The notes below the pieces were generated by a model. It had not been told where the DNA came from and did no database searches. It saw nothing but the letters and a program-made list of their open reading frames with translations. From positions 45,740,406 to 45,804,405 of the forward strand of contig CP092877.1 in the NCBI GenBank assembly GCA_030710605.1: 64,000 nucleotides of DNA, given 5' to 3'. Origin of the DNA: Cordylochernes scorpioides. Its lineage: Eukaryota; Arthropoda; Arachnida; Pseudoscorpiones; Chernetidae. Positions 10,609 to 21,230 of the stretch are shown here, piece after piece; the stretch's first letter is position 1, and the number at the start of each line of letters is the position of its first letter. Made by a program: the position numbers and the translations under genes.

Positions 10609-10810
10609 CTACCAGTTTCTGTGGAGCCAGAAGAGGCCCTTGAAGACGAAGTAGAAGAAGCCGAGGGCATAGATAACCACTTCCTTCTGTTGTCTATACT
10701 GGCTGTCTACCTCCAGGGAGTTGACCCGCGAAGACATCTTGTGCAGCTGGGCCTTCAGCAATGTCACCTCGTCCTCAATGGTCAGGTTGACAATGGGCTG
10801 GGGCACCAAG
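10609..10810 (-). CDS. Mitochondrial fission factor (Mff/Tango11-like), last coding exon
   Basis: The exon codes for 66 residues beginning LVPQPIVNLTIEDEV and ending at a TAG stop at 10609-10611. It holds a short coiled coil (about 25 residues with heptad leucines and methionines, LLKAQLHKMSSRVNSLE) followed by a C-terminal hydrophobic anchor of about 20 residues (VVIYALGFFYFVFKGLFW) and a basic tail, the architecture of the tail-anchored Mff family, which recruits the dynamin Drp1 to the mitochondrial and peroxisomal outer membrane. A splice acceptor TTCCAG lies just upstream (10811-10816). The phase fits the donor of the exon at 16912-17366: AG plus C makes a serine codon. There is no start codon here; the exon only makes sense spliced. 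Confidence 0.88.
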
Positions 10811-10884
10811 CTGGAACAGCCATAGGATGGATGAGTTTGGGCAGGAGCACATATGGCCAGAAACTTAGTCTTGTTATATTTTAT

Positions 10885-11055
10885 ATACAGTTAAACCTGT
10901 CGATAGTGCCCCCTCTTGGGACTCACCAAAATAGGGTGCTATAGACAGGTCACTTTTAATGTAAATCTCATCGTACTATGTATTTAAAATCAGGCGCTAT
11001 AGAGAGGGAGGCGCTATTTAGAGGGGGCGCTATAGACAGGTTTAACTGTATATAT
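10885..11055. repeat. MITE with CAGTTAAACCTGTC ends and TA duplication, in Mff intron
   Basis: CAGTTAAACCTGTC at the left and GACAGGTTTAACTG at the right, each flanked by TA, with an internal CTATAGAGAGGGAGG/CTATTTAGAGGG pair. Same family as 8619-8765. Confidence 0.85.
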
Positions 11056-12087
11056 ATATGTCATAATATATATTCTTCAAGGAATAATGAAGCCAACCTA
11101 CTGACAACCCAGACAGAGACGGGAGGGTAAAGGCTGGTCACTTGAGACACCAGCGACATTCCAAGGGGCGACCACTGGGGTCCGTCAGTTAACACCTACA
11201 GCTTGAAAGCTTGCTTCACATTTCAGAAATAAAAGAAACACATGGTAAATTATTGGTGTCATAGATTGCAAGAAGTCTGATACTATGGGTCAAGGCCTGT
11301 AGCCACAAATTACAGGTAAAGTTAATACTTCAGCAATACCAGGATGTTGTGGTCTATGAAAGCTGGCACTTTATAACTCACTCCTTGTTTAAAGAGCAGC
11401 ATGTTCCCATTGGAGGGTCTAACATATATCAATTTTACAAGAGGTAAGAAAATCTCAAGCTCTACAGGCTTAATACACTGATATGATTGAGTGGAGATAA
11501 GAAAGAAGAAGACAAGATGTAAATAACAAAGAATTGTTAGTTCTTCAAATTAAAGATACTTTGGCCAGTAAATATATATATATTTTTTTTTTTATTGTCA
11601 CTTCAAAGCATTAATCTATAGAATAATACTGAAGTGACAACTTGTTACTGAAGCCAGGCAATAACAAAATTGTTGTGTCTCTTTATTCACCAACACGACT
11701 ACATGGGCAAATATGGATTTTATTGCCAATACAAGATATAAGACTGGTCTATCGCGCTACTGGACTGTCGCTCTAAAACTAACAACAGTATTTATATCTT
11801 CCCAAAGCACAATCGATAACTATGCAAAACAGTGTTATCTTTTAAAAGCATAACCAACAACTATGCAAAATAGTGCAGATACAATATAAGTAAATATGCA
11901 AATACACAACAAAAACCATCAGTGAAGCATTAGACCAGGTTGATCAAACCATGACATCATCTGATAGCGAGTGTACCTAGTATAGTCATGAGTAATGCAG
12001 TTTCATTTTTATCTTACTTATCAATAGCTAACAGCACCCACAATCCAGGTAAATCCTTACAGTATCACCACACTACAGTAAGGCCAA
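11056..12087. other. Intronic sequence, no gene seen
   Basis: Mff intron. A 40-bp piece of the family-B retroposon tail (TGATATGATTGAGTGGAGAT) lies at 11478-11512. Nothing else is recognised. Confidence 0.5.
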
Positions 12088-12420
12088 TCATGGCAACAAT
12101 AGGAGCCGATGGAAGGATGGTCTAAACCGTTGGTTTTCGACGGCTATGACCCGGATTTGATTCCCACATTGGGCACTTTTTTTCTGATTAAAAAAAAATG
12201 CTCCAATGGCCCCTAATTCTTGCAAAACACCAACCTCACCAGCGAGTGCAAGTAACAAATGGGGCTCTGGCACATTTGTAAGTGCAAAGTCGAACTGCTT
12301 TTCACATGTGTAGACCTGTGGTGCACTTACAGTAAAAGCAATTGCCTACTTCTACCCACCATGATTATCATGGCCTGTACCACATGTACTAGGGATAAGT
12401 AAAAAAAAAATGGCAACAAT
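12088..12420 (+). repeat. tRNA-derived SINE, family A, with 11-bp target duplication
   Basis: The element runs from about 12103 (AGCCGATGGAAGGATGG) to the A run ending near 12409. ATGGCAACAAT occurs immediately before and after it, a clean target duplication proving retroposition of this family. Confidence 0.88.
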
Positions 12421-12776
12421 GCTAAGAAGATAGAAGTTACCTGGCCAGCATTCATTGGTCTTTAAATAAACACTTCAGCCTGTAGAGTTTTTATTTTTTG
12501 ACATTTCAACAATTTTTTTGTCTTCGTCAGGAAAAAAATGTGAAATAACTTTATTGAAAAGTGTTAAAAATATGTTTGAGGTATTAGGGTGTTCTCACAT
12601 GGCGTTTCAAATTTAACACAACTTTTTTTATCAAAATTTCAAAACAAAATAAATATTATACTGGTCAAAGTGCCTCTTATTTCAAGAACAGCAATGCTAA
12701 GAGAATATGGACAAGTAGTAAAAATGTAACATTGTACTGGGATAAGGTGCATAAAATAAGAAAAAAAAAAGGGGGG

Positions 12777-12926
12777 GCATCTCATCATGCAACTGAAATT
12801 TGCTGATGGCTTGCTTCATCAATCAGAATAAATATAAAAAGAAATCAACGAATAGTTGATATTCATTACGATAGATGGCATAAGCCATCAGCAACTTTCA
12901 GTTGCATGATAAGGAGATGACTTTAA
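12777..12926. repeat. Foldback repeat related to the hammerhead family at 17.6-18.3 kb
   Basis: Arms GGCATCTCATCATGCAACTG... and its inverse ...CAGTTGCATGATAAGGAGATG enclose GTTGATTTC/ATAGTTGATAT sequence. It matches the outer ends of the 17625-18250 dimer but lacks the ribozyme core, so it is an internal-deletion derivative. Confidence 0.65.
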
Positions 12927-13145
12927 ACACAAGGTAATAAGACCAAATTCAAATAAATAAATAGTGTGTGACGTTTCGGTAACAGCGTTGTTACCATCTT
13001 CAGACAAAAGTACTGAATTCAGTAGTACTGTATTCATTTTAACACTGTTACCGAAATGTGACACACTATTTATTTATTTAGATTTGGTCATATTACCATG
13101 TGTTTATAATCTATAATCCAAATTGTGCCTTATCAAGGAGATGAA
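12917..13145. repeat. Foldback repeat with hammerhead-like arms, family C
   Basis: Arms centre near 13020. AAGGAGATGA occurs on both sides (about 12915 and 13135), a roughly 10-bp target duplication, so it inserted at the edge of the preceding foldback. The minus strand at 12970-13003 reads CTGAAGA, stem GGTAAC/GTTACC, GAAACGTC. Confidence 0.75.
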
Positions 13146-13194
13146 TTTTGACGTGACAACGTCTTAAATTAGGTTGCGGCTGGGAGTCACTTAT

Positions 13195-13450
13195 GAAAAA
13201 GTGTAACGCCCGGTAACGTTACAATGAGTCATCGAACGAGAGTGCTGCGCGCGCAGCGCTAGAGAATTAGGCGCATTGAATCGGCGCATGCTTGTCTCTG
13301 TCTTTGTCTTTCTCGAATGTTCTTGGAGTTGGAAAAACAAGAAAGCGTCATAATACAAGTTCACACGTGTGGTTAAAGTATCGTCAGCTGTGTCTGTAGT
13401 GAAAATGTGGAGTGCTTAGATTCGTCATTTACAACAACTACAACAATAAA
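13195..13450. other. GC-richer single-copy-like segment, unassigned
   Basis: The segment contains a CGCGCGCAGCGCT palindrome and runs to AATAAAGGTAAAT, which looks like a 5' splice donor. It could be a leader exon of the endonuclease-bearing element downstream or a host exon. No coding frame is convincing. Confidence 0.3.
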
Positions 13451-13627
13451 GGTAAATAATTGTACACTGATATTTCATTATCGTAAACTATGATTGATTG
13501 ATTAATTGTTAGATTGACACAAAAAGTTGAGAAACTGAGTTTATAGGTTATGTCATACTATTGATAAATGTTGATAGTGTTAAGTAAATTATTAGTTTAA
13601 AATTAATTAATTAATTAATTATTATTT

Positions 13628-13798
13628 TACAAATTTTAAATAGTTTCAAATTTATTTAGCAAAAATTTGAACCTTCGATCTGAATAAATGTTTTGATTTT
13701 CGAATTGATTCTTTAAAATTACAAATTTTATTTAATTTCAAATTTATTTAGCAAAAATTTGAACCTTCGATCTGAATAAGTGTTTTGATTTTCAAATA
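13628..13798. repeat. Two tandem copies of a 90-bp AT-rich unit
   Basis: ACAAATTTTA...TTTAGCAAAAATTTGAACC...GATCTGAATAA occurs at 13628-13708 and again at 13718-13798 with few differences. Confidence 0.8.
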
Positions 13799-13800
13799 CC

Positions 13801-14336
13801 AACGCGGCTGGTGGAGTGGCGATCTATCTTAAATTATCATCGACATCTACGGCGGAAGTGTTCCAAGTTGCGATTACAGACGTAACTCGTGTCATTAAAA
13901 CCAAGGGTGACATGTGCATGACTGAAGTTACTTGCTTCGCCGCTAATACTAGCTTCAAGTTTATACTCGGTGCTGTATATATTCATCCAGGAGCTAGTAT
14001 GCAGGATATTGGAATGTTACTATGGCAAGGACTCGGTCCGTACATTCACAACAGCCAGTACGTGCCACCGTTCGTGCAAGTTGATTCTAGTATACCGATT
14101 CTTCTGTGTGGTGATTTTAACAAAACGTAAAGCCTGACAACTCGTTTCTTAATTTCATGAAAAATACGTATAATCTTGATTGCGTATCAAACGTTTCTAA
14201 GTCAACTACGTTAAAAGGAACAACTATCGACTTGACTTTCGCAAGACACATTACAGCAGAAACACTTCCTTTCATTTCATATTTCTCCTATCATCGTCCT
14301 ATCCTCAACAAAATCACTCAAATAGGAATTAGTTAA
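13801..14336 (+). pseudogene. Endonuclease/exonuclease/phosphatase (EEP) domain remnant
   Basis: The reading frame from about 13801 contains AGGVAIYLK, a FILGAVYIHPG strand block and the catalytic LLCGDFN block near 14100-14120. A one-base shift near 14127 takes it into TTLKGTTIDLTFARHI (aspartate of the next catalytic block) and a final SYHRPIL, where SDH would be normal. This is the C-terminal two thirds of an EEP nuclease as found in LINEs and Helentron-type Helitrons; in wording it looks closest to nucleases of PIF1/Helentron-associated elements, though that assignment is from memory. No RT or helicase neighbour is present. It lies in the Mff intron, antisense to the gene. Confidence 0.75.
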
Positions 14337-14594
14337 GTTTAAGTTTACATGTACAATGTTTTAGTAAACAAAATATATTTCTATAGTTAAAATTTGTGCA
14401 ATTCTTATTTTCATTCAATTCCTTGTTCCTATTGTGCAATTTAATTATATTCATATCAATAAATATTCTACCGTTGTCACGTAAAATCTTCGCCCGTAAA
14501 ACCGACTTTACAGGCAACCATTGTTTTTTTTCTTAATGCAAAGAGAGTTTACAGAGAAATCCCTCTAATACTGTTTGTTACAGTTTTATCTTTT

Positions 14595-15885
14595 TAAAGC
14601 TAAGATCATCAGTCTAATTTAAGCACAAGGTAATAAGACCAAATCCAAATAAATAAATAAATGCAGTCGAACCTCTTTAATTCAACACCCCAAGGGATCA
14701 GAGCTTTCGGTTGAATTAAAGGAAGTGTTGAATTAAGGTTAGATGATTAGCTATTCATCTAACTCACGAAAATAATATTTAAAAAAAATTGCTTTGTAAT
14801 ATAAATTAAAGATATTAATTGAAACCATTGTATGTGTACTTTTTGTATTTATTTTTTTTTATTTTGATGATTAACTTTTAGTATCAGGGACAAAATGGCA
14901 ATAATACATATTTTTGAAACATAAATAATTACAAATAAAATATATTCTAATTGAAGAATATAGCAGTTGAAAGGAAATAAATATGGAAAATGAAAAGAAA
15001 ATTCAAAAATAATATTTAACAATAATCATGAATATCTTTTTTAAAATGCCTTTATAGATGTCTGCTTTTTCACTGAAATCCTATTTAAAATGTATTCCAG
15101 ATGGTCTATTAAAAAAAAAAAACATGCATATCTTTCTTCCTCTGGAATGTGTTTTAAATAACAAAGAGCTTTTATTGTATTAAAGGCATCCACTGCTGCT
15201 GCAGGTGTTATTGATTTTGTGTTTAAATCTTTTATAATAACATGGAAATGGAATATTGAAATAAAATGTTATCATGATAATTGTGGGTACATTTTATGAA
15301 GATTTATTTATTTAAAAAGAAATTATTTGTAAATTTTAAAATAACTAAAATATTTCAATACTGAAAATTAAAAAGAAAATAATATTATTAATTAGCGCAC
15401 AAAGCCTAAATTCCCGCGTAAAAAACAATAACACTCGCGACATTGTGCAACGGCACTGCAAAGTGAAACTTAAACTAACAGAAACCAAAAGTGCGCAGGC
15501 GCGATCCTATCGGCGCCCGCCGATGCCGATCATCGCCGCCGTAATACCGTTTAGCAGTAAAGTTGTATGTAAAAAAAACATTCAACTGTCGAAATTCGAA
15601 TTTTTAAATGGTCGAACTATCGGAACTGTCTTATTATCGATACTGACGAATTACGGTTTGTTATCTGATAGGCCGGAGGTCGGAACATCAGAATATGGTC
15701 GAATTATGAGAAAGTGTCGAATTTGCGTGTGTCGAATTAACGAGGTTATACTGTAATGTGAGGCATTTTGGAAACAACGCTGTTACCGAAACATCACACA
15801 CTATTTATTTATTTGGTCTTATTACCTTGTGTTTATAATCTATAATCCTAATTGTGTCTTATCATCAGTCTAATTTCTTCATCCA
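14595..15885. repeat. Family C foldback repeat split by a Tigger/pogo-like insertion
   Basis: The left piece (14624-14663, CACAAGGTAATAAGACCAAA) and right piece (15754-15863, ending AATTGTGTCTTATC) make one family C repeat. ATCAGTCTAATTT flanks it on both sides (near 14609 and 15864), a 13-bp target duplication. The right arm keeps GTTACCGAAACATC. Confidence 0.78.
14664..15753 (+). mobile_element. Non-autonomous Tigger/pogo-like DNA transposon
   Basis: Ends CAGTCGAACCTCTTTAATTC and (inverted) CAGTATAACCTCGTTAATTC make an approximately 24-bp terminal inverted repeat; subterminal repeats of AATTCGACA type are frequent. No transposase frame exists. A second copy in opposite orientation at 18685-19770 shares the whole length and has TA on both sides. 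The CAGT...ACTG ends and TA target fit the Tc1/mariner superfamily, pogo branch. Confidence 0.85.
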
Positions 15886-15963
15886 TTAAAAAGAAAGACT
15901 CTTTATTAAACATGTGAAAGAAAAACTATCTCAACAAAATAAGAAAGTCTATTGACCATCTCT

Positions 15964-16354
15964 GCAACCAGGGAGACTTAACTCCGCCTTTGCTGGTCCC
16001 AAGCCCAGATGAAAAAGGAGGAGAGGAACAGTAACAAGCTCACTAAAAAAAGCTGAGCTCAGCTGGACCAGCTGATAGTACCCTGTAAGGGCTCCTAATC
16101 CAGGTATACAGGATGAGAATCGTTTGTACTCCATGTTAGAAGCGGCTGCACATGGCGTCTGTTCCTCATGTCAGAGGCGGCCATTTTTTTGGAGCTAAGT
16201 CGGCCTGCAACTGAGTAGTGCTCCCAGTCTTAATGACAAAAGCAGACGCATTCTACTTCACCCAGTCATGATGGTTGTCAAACAGACACCATCAAAGGTC
16301 ACAACTTGATACCCTAATATGATTGAGTGGAGATAAGAAAGAAGGGAGACTTGA
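15964..16354 (+). repeat. SINE-like retroposon, family B
   Basis: Plus-orientation copy, from CTCCGCCTTTGC near 15975 to GATAAGAAAGAA near 16343. GGGAGACTT on both sides is the target duplication. It lies in the Mff intron. Confidence 0.82.
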
Positions 16355-16504
16355 ATCTGTGACAAAACACCTGCTTTGTCAAAGATCAACCTGGAAATTT
16401 CTGTTCCAGGCTAACTACAGTCCAGAAACCAAATTTTAATGAAATCTTCAAAATCTCATCAAAGAGGTGTTGAGCTGGCAACGTGGCCAACAATACTATG
16501 ACCT

Positions 16505-16640
16505 AAATATCAATGTGAAAAATTAGTACAAAAGTGAAATTGTACTGGGATCAGGTAGATAAGACATCTTCTGATCATTCAACTAAAAGTTGCTGATGGC
16601 TTTCACCATCTATCAGAATAAATATCGACTGGCTGAATTC
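16505..16640. repeat. Fragment of the 17.6-18.3 kb hammerhead family
   Basis: TGAAATTGTACTGGGAT and GTTGCTGATGGCTT...ATCAGAATAAATATC match the ends of that family. No ribozyme core. Confidence 0.6.
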
Positions 16641-16911
16641 ATTAAGTAAATATGCAATTGATGGGATGAGCAAACTTGTGAAATGCAAATTGAATTTGTA
16701 AAATCACAGACGGACTTGTCTCAATCTAATTCAAACTCCAGGAGTGTCAGTGTTTTTATACAATTTAGTATAGTAGTATTTCTCTATAGGAAACACCTAG
16801 TTGCCGAGCTGAAGTTTTCTTTAGGGAGGTGAGCTCTTACTGGAGAGTAACTAATTGGTAGGGAGGGTGGTCAATTTGGCAATGTGTTAGCTAGAGGATG
16901 GAGGTACCCAC

Positions 16912-17366
16912 CTCTTGTCAATGATGGGGATGTAGCCATTGTTGGGCAGCTGCTGGGGAGCTGCTGGTTGATCCTCTATTGTGGGGAACTTGTGCTGGGA
17001 GAGGGAGATGGACTGAGGGGGCGGCTCCATAGTCACAGAGTCCTGCGGCAGCTGGATAACCATGTTGTCCAACTTCAGCTCCAGGGGCTCATCTGGCTCC
17101 TCCAGGGTTTGGTTGTCTCCGGAGATGACTATCCTCGAGGGGACATTCATCACCAGCTTCTCCCGCTCCGGGGGAGGAGATGGGAGATTGACTCCTCGGT
17201 TGCTACCTACACTCTTCTCCGACCCCTCGTTGTCATTGGAGTACACACTAATCCTGTCTGGGACCTGCATGCGGGTGCTGATCTCCGCAGCAAATTCCGG
17301 ATCATAGTAGGCAGTCTCATACTTGGTAGAGAAGGGATTGTGGGAAGGGGTGGAGGCTGAAGACAT
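16912..17366 (-). CDS. Mitochondrial fission factor (Mff/Tango11-like), first coding exon
   Basis: 455 bp open from ATG at 17364-17366 to a splice donor GTGGGT at 16911-16906, ending in phase 2. The 151 full codons hold the two short repeats that mark Mff and bind Drp1: MQVPDRISV at residues 33-41 and MNVPSRIVI at 73-81, preceded by EFAAEIS, then a proline-rich linker. Joined to the exon at 10609-10810 the protein would be about 218 residues, in the range of short Mff isoforms. Mff sits in the outer mitochondrial membrane and promotes fission. No extra exons were recognised in the 6.1-kb intron, but alternative internal exons, common in Mff, cannot be excluded. Its base composition (balanced GC) stands out from the AT-rich surroundings, as expected for a live gene. 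Confidence 0.9.
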
Positions 17367-17600
17367 GCTTCTGTGCTGCCATCACACAGGGGTCATGTAC
17401 TACATCCTGTTTATACTGAGGTCAGAAGCCATCACACATGTATTACAGCCTGCTGTACTGAGGTCAGAAGCCATCATGAAAATTATTTCACACCCTGAAG
17501 AGTAAAACCACTCTGGATGTAACTTGGGGGATGATAATGAATATCCATACAACCAAATACAAGTTTGTGAAACACTCAATACACCTTGAAAATGTGCTAA
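17367..17600 (-). other. Probable 5' flank of the Mff-like gene
   Basis: CTGAGGTCAGAAGCCATCA occurs twice, at about 17416 and 17458, a short direct repeat just upstream of the start codon. No promoter motif can be fixed. Confidence 0.35.
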
Positions 17601-17624
17601 CTTCAAACATATTTTAAGAAAAAA

Positions 17625-18250
17625 AAAGAGGCATCTCCTTATCGAGTAACTGAAATGGCTAATCATCGGAATAAATATCAACTATTCGTTGATTTTTATA
17701 TTTATATTGATTATTCCAGAATTGGCCAAATACCCATTCTTGATTTATCCAGAAAAGCTAAACATGTACGTGTTTTGGGCTTTGGCCCTTGTCAGCATGG
17801 TACAAGCTGTACCTCAACGACCAAAAAACTGGTCATTCAGGCATCCTGAAAAATCATGAAACAGGTAGTTAAAGCCAGAATTGTGTGAGAATGCGAAACA
17901 ATGTGAAATTGTACTGGGATAAGGTGCAAAAATTAAAGGAAAAAAAAAAGCCATCTCCTTAATCATGCAACTGTTTCGCATTCTCAAGCAATTCTGGCCT
18001 TAACTACCCGTTTGATGATTTTTCAGGATGCCTGAATGACCAGTTTATTGGTTGTTGAGGTACAGCTTGCACCACGCTGATGAGGTCAAGTACCCCGAAA
18101 CGCGTCCGTGGTTAGCTTTTCTAGATTAATCAAGAATGGGTATTTGGTCACAATTCTGGAATAATTAAAAATCCACGAATAGTTGATATTTATTCCAACA
18201 GATGGCACAAGCTATCAGCAACTTTCACTTGCACGATAAGGAGATGCCTT
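17625..18250. repeat. Inverted dimer of a hammerhead-ribozyme repeat (family 2)
   Basis: Two units of about 310 bp (17625-17935 and 17940-18250) lie in opposite orientation, joined near 17938 at an A-rich spacer. Shared blocks include AGTTGATAT, AATACCCATTCTTGATT, CTGAATGACCAGT, and GAGATGCC at the ends. The right unit carries a canonical hammerhead at 18072-18111; the left unit carries a decayed one on the minus strand near 17775-17815. The layout parallels the array at 32558-37429, with shared blocks such as AATGGGTATTT. Confidence 0.8.
18072..18111 (+). ncRNA. Type I hammerhead ribozyme motif
   Basis: Read 5' to 3': stem I strand CCACG, core CTGATGA, a short stem II segment (GGTCAAGTACCCC), core GAAA, a minimal stem III ACGCGT, then TC with cleavage expected after C, and stem I partner CGTGG. 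All invariant core bases of a hammerhead are present and stem I pairs perfectly over 5 bp. Stem II is weak (2-3 bp). Very short palindromic stem III is known in hammerheads of Penelope-like elements and animal retrozymes, which act as dimers. Confidence 0.82.
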
Positions 18251-18684
18251 TTTTAATCTCAATTTACACACCTTATCCCAGTACAATATCAAATTTGAAC
18301 TATTTTTTTCATACATATTTGTCAAATAATTGTTGGTGCTGTACACCCATGTACAATGAGCAGCTTTTGTAGTTTTTAAATAAATGAATGGCCCCCTGGC
18401 TCTACTCTGATATCCTGTAAGTGCAAAATCAAATTGCTTTCCACGCACACTTAAAAAGTAAAACCTGTCATGATTAGTAGTAAAAGAAAGCTTCACTCTA
18501 TTTTAAAAGATTAGTGAATATGCCCAATTGGTAAATTTCGGAAAATTACTGAGGTATAGGACAGTTTTTGGACTTTATGTGACTATCAGCTGCAAAGTGG
18601 GGGTTATATTCCTGTGATTTTTCACTGAAGATATTTTAAAAATCACCAAATCTGCCAAAAAAAAAGATATTATCTAACAAAGTA

Positions 18685-19770
18685 CAGTATAACCTCATTA
18701 ATTCACACATGCCAATTCTACACTGGGCGATAATTCGACCATGTTCTGATGTCCCAACCTCCAGCCTATCAAATAACAAACCGTAAATCGACACTAACGA
18801 TAATATGACACTTCCGATAGTTCGACCATTTTAAACTTCAAATTCGACAGTTGAATATTTTTTTACATACAACTTTACCACTAAAAAGGTATTACTGCGG
18901 CGGCAACGATAGGCGGTCGCCGATAATATCGCGCCTGCACACTTTTGGCTTCTGTTTAGTTTAAGTTTCACTTTGCAGTGCCGTTGTTGCGCAATGTCGC
19001 GAGTGTTATTGTTTTGTTTGTTTTTATGTGGGAATTTAAGCTTCGTGAGCTAATTAATAATATTATAATAATTTCAACATTGAAATATTTTAGTTATTTT
19101 AAAATTTAAAAATAATTTCATTTTAAATAAATAAATATATATAAAATGTAGCCACAATGATTATGATAACATTTATTTCAATATTCTATTTCCATGTTAT
19201 TATAAAAGATTTAAACACAAAATCAATAACACCTGCAGCAGCAGTGGATGCCTTTAATACAATAAAAGCTCTTTGTTATTTAAAACACATTCCAGAGGAA
19301 GAAAGACATGCATGTTTTTTTTTTTAATAGACCATCTGGAATACATCCTGAATAGGATTTCAGTGCAAAAAAAAAATCTATAAAGGAATTTTTTTAAAGA
19401 TCATGATTCTTTTTAATTAATATTTTTAAATTTTCTTTTCATTTTCAATATTTATTTCCTTTCAACTATTCTTCAATTAGAATAAAATATTATTTGTATT
19501 TATTTATTTTTGAAAATATGTATTAATGCCATTTTGTCCCTTATACTAAAAGTTATTTATGAAAATAAAAGAATAAATACAAAAAAGTACACACAATGAC
19601 TTCAATTAATATCATTAATCTAAGTTACAAAGCTTTTTTTTTTTTATGTTATTTTTTGTTATTATTTTAGAGAGTTAGATTAGCTAATCATCTAACTTTA
19701 ATTCAACACTTCCTTTAATTCAACCGAAAGCTCTGATCCCTTGGGGTGTTGAATTAAAGAGGTTTGACTG
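18685..19770 (-). mobile_element. Non-autonomous Tigger/pogo-like DNA transposon, second copy
   Basis: CAGTATAACCTCATTAATTC at the left and AATTAAAGAGGTTTGACTG at the right, with TA directly outside both ends. It is homologous over its length to 14664-15753 in reverse. No transposase. Confidence 0.88.
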
Positions 19771-19772
19771 TA

Positions 19773-20289
19773 ATAGTTAGTGTCTTAAGATATGTGATGT
19801 AAAAAAGAAAGTAAAGTTTTTACAATTCCAGTTGTCTTGAAGGGAGACCAACCCTTTATCCATGGTTGGGAAAGGTTGAGTTTCCACTCGGTAGAACAAC
19901 AAGCTCTAATGTTTACCTTCACTGAATAGTTAAATATTGCTGATTGTCAACAAGTAGCCTATTGTATAGTGCATGTGACCAAAAATTGTTATCTCTTAAA
20001 TTAGAAATTATATTTTTTATTATTTTATCCATCCTAGAAACAGCATCACAGAGGTAGCAGGTATAATTGTACTTGACCATTGACCACCATTTATGCGGCA
20101 AAGTATGAGAGATAACAAACCCGTTATCTTTTGACCCTAGATCGGAATACTCCTTGGTGGAAAAACTTTACAAAATGTCATGTCACAGCAACAACAACTC
20201 CTACAATCAGCCTGACAGAATCCAAGACCCTCCCTGGACAGGACTCGGCATTGAACCGGCCCCTAGTGACTGTGGCCCCCAGACTTGTA
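19773..20289. other. No gene recognised; possible tRNA-like remnant
   Basis: Around 20240-20280 a CGGCATTGAACCGGCCCC string resembles an inverted B box, so an old tRNA-like repeat is possible. Nothing else is seen. Confidence 0.3.
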
Positions 20290-20674
20290 TTATCTCCATA
20301 GTATTCTTCTTCTTCTTTCTTATATCCACTCAATCATATTAGGGTATCAAGCTTGTAGGGCTTGACAACCATCATGACTGGGTGAAGAAGAATGCGACTG
20401 CCTTTGTCATTAAGACTGGGAGCACTACTCAGTGGCAGGCTGACTCAGCTCCAAAAGAAATGGCCGCCTCTGACATGAGGAACAAATGCCATGTGCAGCT
20501 GCTCCTAACATGGAGTACAAACGCTGCTCATCCTGTATCCCTAGATTAGGAGCCCTTACAGGGTACTATCAGGCGGGCCAGCTGAGCCCAGGTTTTTTAG
20601 CGAACTTGTTACTGCTTCCCCTCCTCCTTTTTCATCCGGGCTTGGGACCGGCAAAGGTGGAGTTATCTCCATAG
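20290..20674 (-). repeat. SINE-like retroposon, family B, with 12-bp target duplication
   Basis: Element 20302-20662 on the minus strand; TTATCTCCATAG occurs at 20290-20301 and 20663-20674. The tail on the minus strand is GAAGAAGAAGAATA. Confidence 0.88.
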
Positions 20675-20728
20675 TGAACCCTCTCACTCCCACATCCCCG
20701 CCTTTGTCTTAGCATTATTTTAGCATCT

Positions 20729-20940
20729 AATGATAAGGCACAATTTGGATTATAGATTATAAACACAAGGTAATAAGACCAACTAAATAAATAGTTCAGT
20801 GCTTTTGTCTGAAGATAGTAACAATGCTGTTACCAAAAACAGATTTGAAAATGATAAAAGCACAATTTGGATTATAGACGTCACACACTATTAAATTATT
20901 TGGATTAGGTCCTATTCTCTTGTATCTATAGATTTAAGAA
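20729..20940 (-). repeat. Family C foldback repeat, rearranged copy
   Basis: Starts GATAAGGCACAATTTGG and contains TTTGTCTGAAGATAGTAAC and GTCACACACTATTAAAT; an internal piece (AGCACAATTTGGATTATAG) is duplicated near 20858. Confidence 0.65.
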
Positions 20941-21044
20941 TGATTGTCTTTTTTGAGTAAATGTTGTAGGTAACATTTGAGTCGGGTTATGGTTTTGTGG
21001 TTTCTTTCAGACAGGATCTTACATCAATAACATTCAAGAGTAAA

Positions 21045-21230
21045 ACATTTGCAAAAGTCCAACCCTACCAGCAAGTGCAAGTAACTAAATGGGGCTCTGG
21101 TACATTTGTAAGTACAAAGTCGAACTGCTTTTCACATGTGTAAACATGTGGTGCACTTACAGTAAAAGCAGTCGCCTACTTCTACCCATCATGATTATCA
21201 TGGCCTGTACCACGTGTACTAGGGATAATA
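21045..21230 (+). repeat. tRNA-derived SINE, family A, 5'-truncated
   Basis: Only the body remains, from TTTGCAAAAGTCCAACCC to CTAGGGATAATAATAAT. Confidence 0.8.

Noticed and set aside
10582-10944. 120-codon plus-strand frame
   Set aside because: Antisense shadow of the Mff last exon plus a MITE.
16884-17360. 158-codon plus-strand frame
   Set aside because: Antisense shadow of the Mff first exon; the minus strand has the family motifs.
20154-20342. 62-codon plus-strand frame
   Set aside because: It crosses a retroposon boundary and its target duplication, so it cannot be an old gene.
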